A DNA stretch of 64,000 nucleotides from positions 4,278,001 through 4,342,000 of the forward strand of contig JANHCV010000001.1 in NCBI GenBank assembly GCA_025594325.1, given 5' to 3'. The position numbers and the translations under genes are program-made. This document shows, in pieces, positions 28,782 through 38,961 of this stretch (position 1 is its first letter; every line of letters begins with the position of its first letter). Under the pieces are notes generated by a model, which saw only the letters and a list, made by a program, of their open reading frames with translations, ran no database searches and was not told the origin of the DNA. The DNA is from Blastocladiella emersonii ATCC 22665 (taxonomy: Eukaryota; Blastocladiomycota; Blastocladiomycetes; Blastocladiales; Blastocladiaceae).

Positions 28782-31700
28782 ATGGAACACCAGCACCACC
28801 CCTCGGCGACGCCCTCGCCGGGCCCCGCGACACCCGCGCGCGCGGCCTCGCCGAGCTCCTTCTTCTACGAGATCGATGCGTCGCACCTGCGCCGGTCGGC
28901 CAACCGCCCGCGCCACGTCGCCCAGCGCTTCGACCACGCCGCCGCCGCCGACAGCCCCGCCGCCGCCTGGCACCTGCACTGCCGCCGGCCCTCGAGCGAC
29001 CTCGAGCACGCCGCGTCTTCGGGGGTCGATGGAGGCGCCAGCTCGCCCGAGCCCGCGCCGCTCATCACGCTCGCGAGCTCCTCGGAATCGAGCGACGACG
29101 AGCCCGCGCTCGCCCTGCCCGCGTCGCCGCCGCGCATGGACGCGGCCGCCGTGAACCGCCTTCGCCTGCTCGAAGCGCGCCGCGCGAAACTGGCCGACCA
29201 CCACGGCCGCGTGCGCGTCGTGGCCGACGCGGTGGCCGAGGCGCGCATCACGGCGACCCGCAGCGCGCGCGCCGAGATGGAGCGCACGCTGCGCGACGCG
29301 GAGCGCAACCGCATCGCGACGCTCGAGGACAAGGCCCGCATGTGCGCGCGCGAGGTGCGCAAGGCCAAGGAGATTGCCCGCCGCGCCCACGCCCGCGACG
29401 CGGCCACCGCCGCCGAGGTCAAGCGGTCGCTCGAGGATAAGCTCCGCGCCTCGTCGTGGCGACGCCAGCAGATCCGCAAGGTGCCGCGCGCGTCGCTCGC
29501 GGAGCCGAATGCGTTCCAGAATGCGATGCGGGTGCGCGCGGCCACCGAGATCCAGGAGTGGTGGCGCGGGGCCAAGGTCGCGCCCGTCGTCAACGAGTTC
29601 CGCAAGCTCGTCACGCCCAAGCCCGCGGGCGCCGCGGCGGCTGCTGTCGTTCCGAAGCCGGCGCCCGCGCCCAAGGCCAGCACGCAGGACTCGGCCGCAC
29701 CGGCAACCAAGAAGCGCCCCGCGGCGCCCGCCACGGTCCCGGCCTCGCTCCGCGGCGTGCTTGTGCTCGACCACCTCGCCGCCCTCCCGTTCCCCGCGGC
29801 CGCCGCCGTGTTCCAGAAGCAGACGGTGATCCGCGTCACGAGCCGGTTCCTGCACCGCCTCAAGAAGACGGCCGTCGACCCGCCCGATCTCGGCAAGACG
29901 CCCACCCGCGTCTTCCTGACCGTGTTCATGCTGCTGACGCACCGCGACGCCATCATCGAGGACGCCGACGGGCCCATTGAAAAGGAGCTGCTCGGCACCG
30001 CCACGGCGCTCATGGCCGCCCTCGACACGCTGCTCGGTGCCACGGGTCGCAACGCGCCCCTCTCGGCAGCCATTACCGGCTTCCTGCAGGCGTGGTTCGC
30101 GTACCACACCACCTTCGAGTCGTTCAAGTCGAAAGACACGCAGGGCGTCATCGACAACCTCGTCGCGCACGCCACCGAGCTCGCGCGCCTCCTCGACAAC
30201 GTGTCGGGCAACTCGGAGATCACCGACGCCGAGTGGCGGCCGTCCATCATCAAGCAGCTCAAGGTCATGCGCCTCCGCCTCCTCCGCGTCGGCGGCGAGC
30301 CCGCCCTCGCCCAGCTCGCCCAGGTCCTCGACGCCGAGGGGCTCGCCCACGTCCTCGACGAGCAGACGGCGCGGTCCGCGTCGCCCACGCGCGATATGGA
30401 GGCTGCAGCGGCTGCGAACGACTCGGTCCTACTCTCGTCGCCCGCGAAACGCACGCTGCTCCGCGGCCCGTCACCCGCACCCGCGCCCGAGGAGGTCCCG
30501 GGGCCGACCGTGCAGGCGCCCGCGACGACGCCCCTCGCGGCTGCTGCGCTCCCGCCGCAGGACGCCATCCCGGACCAGCTCCAGGAGATCCTCGCGAACC
30601 ACGCGCTCGCGCACGAGGTGGTCATGGACCCGCACTTCGAGCTGCGCGCGCCCGGCGACGATGCCGAGGACGCAAGCGCGAACCCGATGGCCCGCGCGGT
30701 GCGTGCCGCGGCGCAGCGCGCGTTTGCCGACCAGGTCAATGAGATGGTCGCCGCGGGCAACTACGCGTTCCTTCCCGACCTCGTCGCCGAGGTCCGCGAC
30801 GCCCTGCTCGCCATGGTCGTGCCCAACGGCGGATCCCCGAAACCCGGGTCGTCGGCGGCGGCTGTCGCGGCGTCCCTGCAAGACGTGCTCGACCCATCCG
30901 CGGTCCGCGCCGAGTGGTCCCGCACCGGGCGCGTCGATGTCGCGGCGCTGCTCGGTACGATCGTCCAGTGCATGCTGCGCCTCGCGGCGCCCGCGCGCGA
31001 CGCCGACATCCACGCGCTTTTGGGGGATGCGGACGCGAGCGTCGGGCAGACGGTGGTGCGGATCCACGCGGTGCTGGCCCGCATGCGCGTCGACCTGGCC
31101 AACTTTCACCTGCAGCAGCTGCGCCCTGTCCTGCAGGCGCGCGCCGTCGAGTACGAGGCGCACAAGTTTGCCGAGTACATGGCCTCGTCCGCCATCGCTG
31201 GTCGGTCGGGGATCGAGAAGACCGAGGCGTGGCTCGGCGCGGCCGCGCGCGACCTGCTCTCGACGTCCATGGCGCGCAACCCCGAGGGCGTGCCGCTCAA
31301 CGACCTAACGCGGCCCAAGTTCGAGGACGTGTACCACGAGGCGCTGCTCGGGCTCGTCAGCCCCGCCGCCGCGACCGCCGTCGCTGTCACCCCCGACAAC
31401 GTCCCCGAGACGCTCGCCCTCGACGCGCGCCGCCTCCACGCGATGCAGAACGCGGCGCAGGCCGTCGCCATTGCCGGCGCCCTCGTCATGGTCGCCCGCA
31501 ACGCGTTCCCGTGGTTCCGCAACGCCACGGCCACCGTCGACGCGCCCGCCGCCCCGCCCCTCCCGGGCACCCAGCGCCGCGCGACGCCGTCGACGGCACC
31601 CCGTGTCGTCCCCGCGGCCCACGCCCTCGCGGACCGCCTCATGGTCCTCCTCACGGCAAACGACACGCCCACGGCAGCGCACCTCGCGGCTGCCGTCATG

Positions 31701-32105
31701 CACGCCGCGGGCGCCGCGATGCCCGGTTCCGCGTCGGCCGCGGGCGTGAGCCCGATGGACCGGCTCTCGGACGAGCAGCGCGCGCTTGTCAAGACGCTCG
31801 TCGCCAAGACGCTCTCCGCGCGCGACCCGGTGCTCGCCATCGTCAGCCGCCGCGTCCACGCGTCGCTGCGCACGTTCCTCGGCATGGCGGCGGCCGCGGC
31901 CCCGGCTACTGCCGCGGCGGCGGTCCCCCCGTCGGGCGTCCGTCTCCGCCGCGACTCGCTCACGGCCAACGGGCTCGACGCGGTCGAGGAACACCTCAAC
32001 GCGCTCGGCGCGCGGCTCGCGGCGCTCGCGCGGCATAACAAGGCCGTTTACGCACAGTGGTACGACGCGGTGCTGCGGCGCGCGCTCGGTGTCGGGTCGG
32101 CCTGA
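28782..32105 (+). CDS. T-complex 11 (TCP11)/Sok1 family protein
   Basis: Single exon, 1107 residues. The N-terminal third is disordered, with a charged coiled-coil stretch (residues about 150-230: VKRSLEDKLRASSWRRQQIRK) and an IQ-like segment (ATEIQEWWRGAKVAP). The remainder is helical with family features: FQKQTVIRVTSRFLHRLKK, FLTVFMLLTHRDAIIE, VDLANFHLQQLRPVLQARAVEYEAHKFAEYM and LTRPKFEDVYHEALLGLV. In yeast the relative Sok1 acts in cAMP/PKA signalling, and in animals TCP11 acts in sperm. Either way it is a soluble signalling regulator of unknown mechanism. No introns found. Confidence 0.82.
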   Translation: MEHQHHPSATPSPGPATPARAASPSSFFYEIDASHLRRSANRPRHVAQRFDHAAAADSPAAAWHLHCRRPSSDLEHAASSGVDGGASSPEPAPLITLASSSESSDDEPALALPASPPRMDAAAVNRLRLLEARRAKLADHHGRVRVVADAVAEARITATRSARAEMERTLRDAERNRIATLEDKARMCAREVRKAKEIARRAHARDAATAAEVKRSLEDKLRASSWRRQQIRKVPRASLAEPNAFQNAMRVRAATEIQEWWRGAKVAPVVNEFRKLVTPKPAGAAAAAVVPKPAPAPKASTQDSAAPATKKRPAAPATVPASLRGVLVLDHLAALPFPAAAAVFQKQTVIRVTSRFLHRLKKTAVDPPDLGKTPTRVFLTVFMLLTHRDAIIEDADGPIEKELLGTATALMAALDTLLGATGRNAPLSAAITGFLQAWFAYHTTFESFKSKDTQGVIDNLVAHATELARLLDNVSGNSEITDAEWRPSIIKQLKVMRLRLLRVGGEPALAQLAQVLDAEGLAHVLDEQTARSASPTRDMEAAAAANDSVLLSSPAKRTLLRGPSPAPAPEEVPGPTVQAPATTPLAAAALPPQDAIPDQLQEILANHALAHEVVMDPHFELRAPGDDAEDASANPMARAVRAAAQRAFADQVNEMVAAGNYAFLPDLVAEVRDALLAMVVPNGGSPKPGSSAAAVAASLQDVLDPSAVRAEWSRTGRVDVAALLGTIVQCMLRLAAPARDADIHALLGDADASVGQTVVRIHAVLARMRVDLANFHLQQLRPVLQARAVEYEAHKFAEYMASSAIAGRSGIEKTEAWLGAAARDLLSTSMARNPEGVPLNDLTRPKFEDVYHEALLGLVSPAAATAVAVTPDNVPETLALDARRLHAMQNAAQAVAIAGALVMVARNAFPWFRNATATVDAPAAPPLPGTQRRATPSTAPRVVPAAHALADRLMVLLTANDTPTAAHLAAAVMHAAGAAMPGSASAAGVSPMDRLSDEQRALVKTLVAKTLSARDPVLAIVSRRVHASLRTFLGMAAAAAPATAAAAVPPSGVRLRRDSLTANGLDAVEEHLNALGARLAALARHNKAVYAQWYDAVLRRALGVGSA

Positions 32106-32199
32106 GCGGTCATCGTCTTGACTGAAGGCCGCCCGCTTGTGAATGTGGAAGTTCTGCGACGTTTGAATGTGGAAGATTTCTCTGTATAAACTCTTTGCC

Positions 32200-33448
32200 T
32201 CAATCCACCCCCAACGGCGTCCCGGGCACGACGAGCGACTCGACCGAGTTCCCCGCAGTCAACCCGTGAACGCCCTGCATGACGCGGCGCCGGTCGACGG
32301 CGAACGTCAGACACCGCGCGCCCTCGGCCGCGAGCCACGCGCGGTCCTCGGGCCCCGAATACGCCCGCATCAGCATCGTCAGCGCGTACACGCGCGACGC
32401 GTCGTACTGGAACAGCGCGAGCGCAGCGCGCAGCGCGGAACCGCGGTCGCGGTCCGGCGTGTCGGGGAGGAGCGTGGAGAGAGGTGGCGCGGCGGTCGTC
32501 AGGTCGGGCAGGGATGACAAGGACGGCGTCGCCAGGTCGTCCGCGGACCCCGAGTGCGCGCGGAACCCCGGGTCGCCGCCGCGCAGGTCGGTGAGGGACC
32601 GGGTCGCGGCCGCGGGCGGGTCGGAGGTGGCGGCGGTTGGGGAGGTCGGCAGGTCGGCGGCCGACGGCAGGATCAGGGTGGGCAGCACGCCGAGTGCCGT
32701 CGCGAGCCACTCGAGCCGCTCGCGGTCGAGGCGCAGCGACCCGCCCGCGCGGGGCGGCGCGGGGGCACCGCCTCCCGAGCGGGTGGGCAGTGGCGGCGCG
32801 CCGTACGAGCCCGGGCGCGTCTGCAGGATGTCGATGAGCGTGCGCGGTGGCGCGGGCGGACTGCCCGCCGTCGCACCAGCGCCGGCCGCCGTGAGGACAC
32901 GCCCCGCCGCCCCACCCGCGCCCCCGAGCGCGAGCGATAACCCACCCTGCGCGGGCACCGGGACCCCCGCCGCGACGGCCGTCGGCGGCGCCTTGGTCGC
33001 GGCCGCATCCCTCGCGCGGCGGCGGCGGACCCAGCGGCGGCGGCGCACGTAGCTGGTGAGCCCGCACGTCGCGGACCACGGGAACCCGGCAAAGTTGAAC
33101 GAGTACGACCAGCCGTCCGGGTCCACGTCCAGCGACATGTCGACCATCCAGTCGGAAACCCACTCCCACCGCACCGGGTCCGGCAGCTGGATCGAGTCCC
33201 GCGCGACGCTGAAGTTGCCGTCCGCGTCGGACCACGGGCCGCGGTCCGTTTGAAGTAGCGCGCGGGCCGAAAAGCGGGGGCGGCCGACGAGCGCGGTGCC
33301 GCGCTGGTTCTCCCATACCGTGTCGGCTGGCGGCGGTCGAGTTAGCGCGAGTTTCACGCCGTCGGTCGACGATGAGTGTACCTTGAACGACGCCGCTGCC
33401 GACGCGGCGCGCGCGCGCAGGGGGCGGGGGCGGTGCTGGATTATTCAT
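32200..33448 (-). CDS. Dysferlin-domain protein (Pex24/Spo73-type)
   Basis: Exons 33448-33382 and 33326-32200 (55-bp intron) give 397 residues. A DysF domain is visible from DTVWENQRGTALVG through GPWSDADG and PVRWEWVSDWMVDMSLDVDPDGWSYSFNF to TSYVRRRRWVRRRR, with the paired Trp/Arg residues of the fold. The remainder is Pro/Ala/Arg-rich, with a C-terminal helical stretch (LALFQYDASRVYALTMLMRAYSGPEDRAWL). Fungal members act at peroxisome-ER contacts (Pex23/24 group) or in spore-wall formation (Spo73). There is no membrane helix, so it is more Spo73-like in that respect. The MKLALT codon at 33357 is inside the intron and was rejected as the start. Confidence 0.82.
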
Positions 33449-33641
33449 TGCGTTGCATAGAGTCTTGCGTGTGTGTGGTTCCAGAGTGATGGTGGTGAAG
33501 GCAGGGAGAGGGGGCCGGTGATGAACAACGCGAGACACAGAAGGACGATTTATTTTTCTTCATAGACGAGGATCACTCTCACAGTGACGGTATACAACTC
33601 GCGCCGCGCGCCGAGGCACCGGCGAGACTACCACCACCACG

Positions 33642-34493
33642 CTACTTACGGGGCGACGCCGGCTTGGCCGTGGCGCCGTGCGCCGTGAGACCCTTCTTGA
33701 TGGCATCGTTCGACAGCTTGGCGGGCGACGCGGCCGCGGCCTTGGACACGCCACCGGCGAGCGTCTTGGCGGGCGTGGTACCCGACGTCTTGGCCGCGGC
33801 GGCCGTGGTCTTGGCGGGCGACGCGGGCGCAGCGGCCTTGGACGGCGACGCGGCGGCCGTGTGCTTGGTCGGCGACGCGGAGGCCTTGGTGGGCGACGGC
33901 AGCGGCGACGCCTTGACGACGGGCTTGGTCGTGACCACGGGCTCGACCGAGTGCGTCAGCACGCGCTTCTGGATCGTGTCGCCGTGCTTGGCCACCTCGG
34001 CCGCGACCGCCGTCTTGGTCGGCACCCACTCCTTGTGCGCCGTCTTGATCTCGTCGAGCAGCGCCAGCGACGCCGGCGAGTGCTTGCCCTTGAGCGGCGA
34101 CACGGGCGCCGGGGACACCTTGGACGGCGAGCCGGGGCGCGCGGGCACCGTGGCCGTCGGCAGCGGGAGCTTCGACGGCGACACGGGCGCGTGCTTGGCG
34201 GGCGACACCGGCGCGGCCATGGCGGTGGTCTTGGACGGCGAGTGCGGGGCGGCACCAGCAGCGTGCGCGTGCTTGGCGGGCGACGCGGGCGCCGAGCCGC
34301 TCGCCTTGTTGGGCGACGCGGGCGTAGCCTTGGCCTTGGCCTTGTCTACACGCGCGAGGACGACGACGACGGCGCGAGGTGAGACACGGTCCCGAGACCA
34401 GTCGCGCGCGCGTGGTGGATCCATACCGGCCGTGTACGGCGCCGCCTGCTCGGTGGCCTTGGTGTGCAGGAGGTTCGACTTCTGGACGGGCAT
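33642..34493 (-). CDS. Lys/Ala/Pro-rich protein with many S/T-P-x-K motifs
   Basis: Exons 34493-34427 and 34345-33642 (81-bp intron, donor GTATGG) give 256 residues. The composition is almost only Ala, Lys, Pro, Ser, Thr and Val. About 20 motifs of the type SPxK or TPxK occur (for example TPASPNKA, VSPAKH, VSPSKL, TPAKTL). One central less repetitive helix is present (LALLDEIKTAHKEWVPTKTAVAAEVAKHG). SPxK repeats are known AT-minor-groove binders in linker-histone tails and cyclin-dependent kinase sites. A histone-H1-like, cell-cycle-phosphorylated chromatin protein is therefore plausible, but no winged-helix domain is present. Cytoskeletal binding is an alternative. Confidence 0.7.
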   Translation of the reverse strand: MPVQKSNLLHTKATEQAAPYTAGMDPPRARDWSRDRVSPRAVVVVLARVDKAKAKATPASPNKASGSAPASPAKHAHAAGAAPHSPSKTTAMAAPVSPAKHAPVSPSKLPLPTATVPARPGSPSKVSPAPVSPLKGKHSPASLALLDEIKTAHKEWVPTKTAVAAEVAKHGDTIQKRVLTHSVEPVVTTKPVVKASPLPSPTKASASPTKHTAAASPSKAAAPASPAKTTAAAAKTSGTTPAKTLAGGVSKAAAASPAKLSNDAIKKGLTAHGATAKPASPRK

Positions 34494-36214
34494 GGTGGAG
34501 AGCGAGGAAGGGGGTGGGGATGGATCTGCTACGTGGAGGAAGGAGATGAGGCCGAGAGCCGAGGGCAGGCCGGGGCGCGGCTCCCGTTTTATACGGCGGC
34601 CGGTCGCTGCAACTGGGCCAGGTGGGAACCTCCTGCCCTTGGCTCTCGTTCGTTCGCCGGGTCGCCGCGGGGCACCTGCAGCGAATTCGGCCCGGCCCCT
34701 TGGGAGACGATGTGCGGCGCGATCGCGGCGGCCGACCGACTGGCGCGCTGTCGAATATGCGACTGACTGGCGGGGCGGGGCGAAGGGGGGGAGACGGTGA
34801 TAAATTGGTGCGGATCGGCGCGCACGCGCGGTGTGTGGAGCGACGCGGCGCAACGCGAAAAACGCGTGGTGGTGGCGCACGCGGGAGACGGTCACGCGCA
34901 CGCGCCTGGCAACCGGTCAGCTGAGCCTCCCACAACAGATCGGCGGTCGCCGCGGTCGCCCCGCTCGCCAAGTTTCGGTCAAAACTCAAGCCCTCTCCCG
35001 CCTCCCATGAGTTGTAGAGGATGCATCACGCACTCTTACATGTAGCTTTCACGGCCACCGCGTCTTCGCTGTTGACGCGGTGTGTGATCTCGGCCCGCTC
35101 CCGGGCGTCCTCCTGTTCCCCCCTCCGCGCCCACGGACACGCTCGGATCTCGACCTCGACTGCCTCTTCCCTCCCTGCCCTGCTCGCCTGCCCGATCCCG
35201 ACCCGCGACTGCTCGCGTGCGTGTGCGCCCCGCGTGTGCGCCGAACGGGTAACCCTCAGAGGCAGCACCGCACGGTCGTCGCCGTCCGTCGGTCATGGCC
35301 ATGCTCGTGGTCGTTGGTCGCGACAGGCAGACAGGCAGCGGAGCGGAGCGGTCGGTCTCGAGCGTCTTGCGTAGCTGTCCGTCGTCGTGCTCGTCGACCG
35401 ATCGTTTGTGATGACCTTTTTATATCCGCGCTTCCGACTATGATTTTAGTTACGTGAGGAAAACTCGGAATGGTTGAAATTTATATTTTGGCTGAAAACG
35501 ATCGACGACGTCGTCCTTGCTACCTTTATGACGCTCCTCATTCTCTCTCTCGCTCGCGACAATGGACATTGATGATGGTATTGGTAATTTGCGACTGACT
35601 CGCTCGCGGGTGTTCCTTGCCGGGAACGCGAAGCCCCCTGCGTACCTGTTGACAATTTTTTCGCTGAGATGTCTGTCGAGATCGAGCTCGCTGAGCTCAT
35701 GCGTTGCTACTCTTTGTTGTTCCTGGACGATCGTGGCATGGTCACCATCGATCTAGAGTTATCAATTAACTTCCCGCTCAAGGTCCAGTGGTCGCGGCCG
35801 AGGCTATCTGCGCTTCAACAACGCTCACTGGGGCTCGCGTCCACGTCGGGCTGCTGCTGACAGAATTTGTGGCAGGAACGCGGAAACGAGTATTTAATGT
35901 CGATTCACGAGTCCTCCACGAGTGGATCAACTAATGCGGAGACATGTCGCAGGTATGAGCACGCTTAGGGGCATGGGCTTGAGCGGGAGGTGATGGTCGG
36001 GATGATGGCCGTGGTGGCCAAGATCAATCATCCTACGACCCGACGACTAGAACAGGCTGCGACGACGGCGAAACCGACGGCGGTCCAATCGATGTTAGGC
36101 CTATGCTGGCAGTGGTGGTGGTGGTGGTCGGAGCGCGGGAGGCTCATGGACGCCTGCGGGCAACCAAGTCAATGGAGAAGGAGCATCAACGGTTGCGACC
36201 GCGAACAACATGGA
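34494..36214. other. Gene-poor region, less GC-rich in its second half
   Basis: About 1.7 kb with no gene I can support. Around 35.4-35.8 kb the sequence is visibly richer in A and T than its surroundings, and has short ORFs on both strands without motifs or splice partners. It borders the decayed gene copies. Confidence 0.5.
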
Positions 36215-36790
36215 GACTGTATAAAGCGAGCGAGCGAGCGGACGAACCACGGTAGAAACGGCGCGCGGGCGTGGTCCGGGCTCGACGAGCGCGGCGGTGG
36301 GGCACACTCGCGCACCTTCGCGTCCTCAAAGGTGCTGTTCGACGCAGGCGTGTTGCTGAGAACAGGAAAAGGTGCGCTACCGCGTTTCTGCGACTCTCTC
36401 TCGGTGCGGAGCGCCCTGAGGCGCGATCGCGAGCTGACGGCCGCCGCGGCTGCCGGCCGGTGATCTGACGGTGATCTCACCCGCGAGCACGCGGCGGCCG
36501 ACTCGGCAGCAGGTGCATCGGGTACACCGCTGCTCGATGTCGGCAGCTCCGAGTGAATCGCGTACAGCTCGTATTTGGCGTCAAACAATGTTTATGGCAT
36601 CGGCGAGTACTCGGGCAGCCTTTTGCTGGCCGCGGTCATGGTCGTGTACGCCAGTGGTACGTGGTGGAAAACGTCGGGATCGAGAACCGCTGCTGATGCG
36701 ATATTGCGAGTCGAAGCGGCGGCGGCGGCGAAGATGACCTTGAGCGACAGCGCGTTGCCCTGCTTGGCAACGTAGTCAGACAACGTTGCA
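36215..36790 (-). pseudogene. Pseudogene B: exon-3-only copy of the 53-kb membrane-protein gene
   Basis: The minus strand matches exon 3 of the intact gene at 53576-54379, from LSDYVAKQGNALSLKVIFAAA (intact: LSPSDCVDEHGNVVSLEAIFAAA) to PWFVRSLA. Exons 1 and 2 are missing upstream. The conserved run PEYS-M-P-Y-T-L-FDAEYEL appears here with TAA in place of the Tyr codon. Pseudogene A carries the same nonsense change, which indicates that one copy derives from the other. No promoter or start is evident. Confidence 0.8.
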
Positions 36791-37369
36791 GAGGGCTTAA
36801 TCCCTCGATTGAAGACCAGACGCGAAGCAGCTTGGTGGTTCAAGTAAATTTCCATCGAGAAACGCAAACAAAGGGTGAAGTCGACGCGTTGAAGAATCAC
36901 GTGCATATGAACCTCACGTGTGCGTGTCTCGAACGGCCGCACGCCGCGCGCCGCGGTCCCCCATTTAGGCGACGGTACGCGTCTTAGAAACAGCCACGGC
37001 ACAGTCGAGTGGTTAGAACACGCAGGACCCCGCACCCTAAAATGGGGATGCCGCCGCCTGCGCTGAACGAAGCGCTTAGCTTTTGCTTCGGATCCCGATC
37101 CTGCCCTTCGGCTGTTATCAATGCTATTCTCTGCAATCAAAGTTTTTTTGACGGGAGAAACTGCATATGCGACGACTTCTCGATCAGTCGAACAGAACAA
37201 CGATAGGTATAGTGAGGTGCGAGTCGGGGAGGAATGCAGAGTGATCGAGGTGTTGATCTGATTATTTGGCGGTAAGAAGCATCAATCCAAAGTTGTTGCC
37301 CTCACGGCACATGCAATGGAAGATGCCGCCTTGCAGCATGAGCTCGTGTGGCGGGCCAAAACTGCACAA
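36791..37369. other. Spacer between the two pseudogene copies
   Basis: About 580 bp without a supported gene. One stretch (about 36990-37090) resembles a tRNA 5' half, but no matching 3' half is present. Confidence 0.4.
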
Positions 37370-38594
37370 TCCGGAGCGAGCGAGCGGACGAACCACGGGT
37401 AGAAACGGCGTGCGGGCGTTTTACAGGTTCGACGAGCGCGGCGGCGGGGCAACATCGCGCACCTTCGCGTCCTCAAAGTTACTGCTCGACGCGGGCGTGA
37501 TGCTGAGAACAAGAATGATGTGCGAACGCGTTTCTGCGGCTCTTTTGGCGCAGTGCAAACCGGCGCACGGCCGCGACACGTCGGGCGGTCGCCGTGACTG
37601 GCGAGGTGATCCGACGGTGATCTCGCCCGCGAGCACGCAGCGGTCGACTCAGCTGCGAGCGCGACGAGTCTGTCCATCGACTGCTGAGATATTGGTGGCT
37701 CTGCGTGGACCGCGTGCAGCTCGTATTCGGCGTCAAACATTGTTTATGACATCTGCGAGTACTCGGGCAGCTTCTCGCTGACCGCGGCCACGGCCGTGTA
37801 AGCCGGTGGTGGGTCGTGAACGATGTCAGGGTCGACGATCTCCGCTGATGTGATATCGCGGGCCAAAGTGGGGGCGCAATAAAGGGCCTCGAGCGGCATC
37901 GCGTTGCCTTGCTCGTCGACCAAGTCAGACGGCGACAGGATCACGATCTCAACTGCCTACTCGAACGGGTCGAGTCAATCGCCAACGTGTCATGGACCGA
38001 CCGAGGAGGAGTGCGAGTAATTGTACCATATAGACGTCCGATCCCAAATCCCGCGCATCGTCGTCGTCGTCGTACAAGAAGCGCCAGAGGAGGTGGCGGT
38101 TGGAGTGCATCATGTCACGTAGCGTGAACTCGATGAGAAGCTTACGAATGGCCTGGTATCGCTGCAGGATGTGATTGTTAGTACGTGATCTCGATGGCCA
38201 GCATCCGCAGAAATCGTACTTTATGGAGCGCATGTTCAATACTGAAAAGACCCGCAGCTACTGGCGCACCAAGGGATACGACGAGCGTGCGCACGATATC
38301 GAGCGTTCACACAGCGCTCTCGCCGTCATCGTCACCGCCGCCTCGCTCGCCGTTAGCGCCCTCGTGGGTGACGGCGAGGACGGGGAAGATCATGAACCAG
38401 GGCGCCATGAACGGCAGCAGGTTGAACATGGGCGACGGCGACCATCGCTCGGCCGCCGCGGAGAGCCGCCGGATGCGGTCGTCGAGAACATGGTCGTCGA
38501 TGTGCTGTGTGAGAAGGTCCATGTGTGGCGTGCTGGCGAGTGCGAAGCGGGTGCCGTCGCCCTCAAGCGTCAGGCTGACCGTGGCGAGCGGCAT
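37370..38594 (-). pseudogene. Pseudogene A: three-exon copy of the 53-kb membrane-protein gene with two in-frame stops
   Basis: All three exons are recognisable on the minus strand with intron positions preserved. Exon 1 begins at ATG 38594 (MPLATVSLTLEGDGTRF) and is almost identical to the intact gene over NLLPFMAPWFMIFPVLAV and the DDDGE run. The Trp codon right after this becomes TGA, while the residues beyond still align (T-L-D-I-V-R-T-L against T-F-L-V-I-I-C-T-L). Exon 2 reads IRKLLIEFTLRDMM and exon 3 LSPSDLVDEQGNAMPLEA. A second stop, TAA, replaces Tyr in the conserved MPYTLF block. A TACTAAC branch site remains in intron 1. The copy is recent enough to align throughout but cannot make the full protein. 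Confidence 0.85.
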
Positions 38595-38961
38595 CGGTGT
38601 GTTGCGTTTCGGGTAGTTATAGCTTTTGTCAAATGATTCATGGCATGTCGTTTCGCTCTCCACGGTGAAGGCGGAGTCGGGCGGAGGAGGGGGCGGCTGA
38701 GGGGAAGCCGCGCAGGGCGCGAGGCGCGTTGGTGTTGTCGCACCACTGCCACGTGAGCTGAACGCGACGCGCCTTTTCGCGCTTCGAGGACGCATTTCGT
38801 CTTTGGCTCTGTCAAAGATCAGTGCGACAGCTATGTCGACCGACAACCATTGTAGCGAGGCGCGAACGCGGCGCTCTCGCTGCACACACAGGCACGATGC
38901 GGTTGGGAATGAACGTAGTATGTATGTTTTCTCATGACCCAGATCGAGGATAGCGCCGAGC
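38595..38961. other. Spacer between pseudogene A and proteasome gene
   Basis: About 370 bp; presumed old promoter of the pseudogene and 3' end of the proteasome gene. Nothing else seen. Confidence 0.4.

Noticed and set aside
35669-35860. 63-residue frame (MSVEIELAELMRCYSLLFLDD) as a small gene
   Set aside because: No motif, no splice-linked partner and the sequence loses protein-like character after 40 residues; could be a remnant but cannot be supported.
36985-37095. tRNA-like 5' half (GTCGAGTGGTTAGAACAC)
   Set aside because: No matching T-arm or acceptor 3' strand lies within a plausible distance on either strand, so a complete cloverleaf cannot be drawn.
38300-38320. TGA read as Trp (codon reassignment) in pseudogene A
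   Set aside because: TGA ends several intact genes in the window (for example at 42058-42060 and 52678-52680), and TGG is used for Trp throughout; copy A also has a TAA stop.
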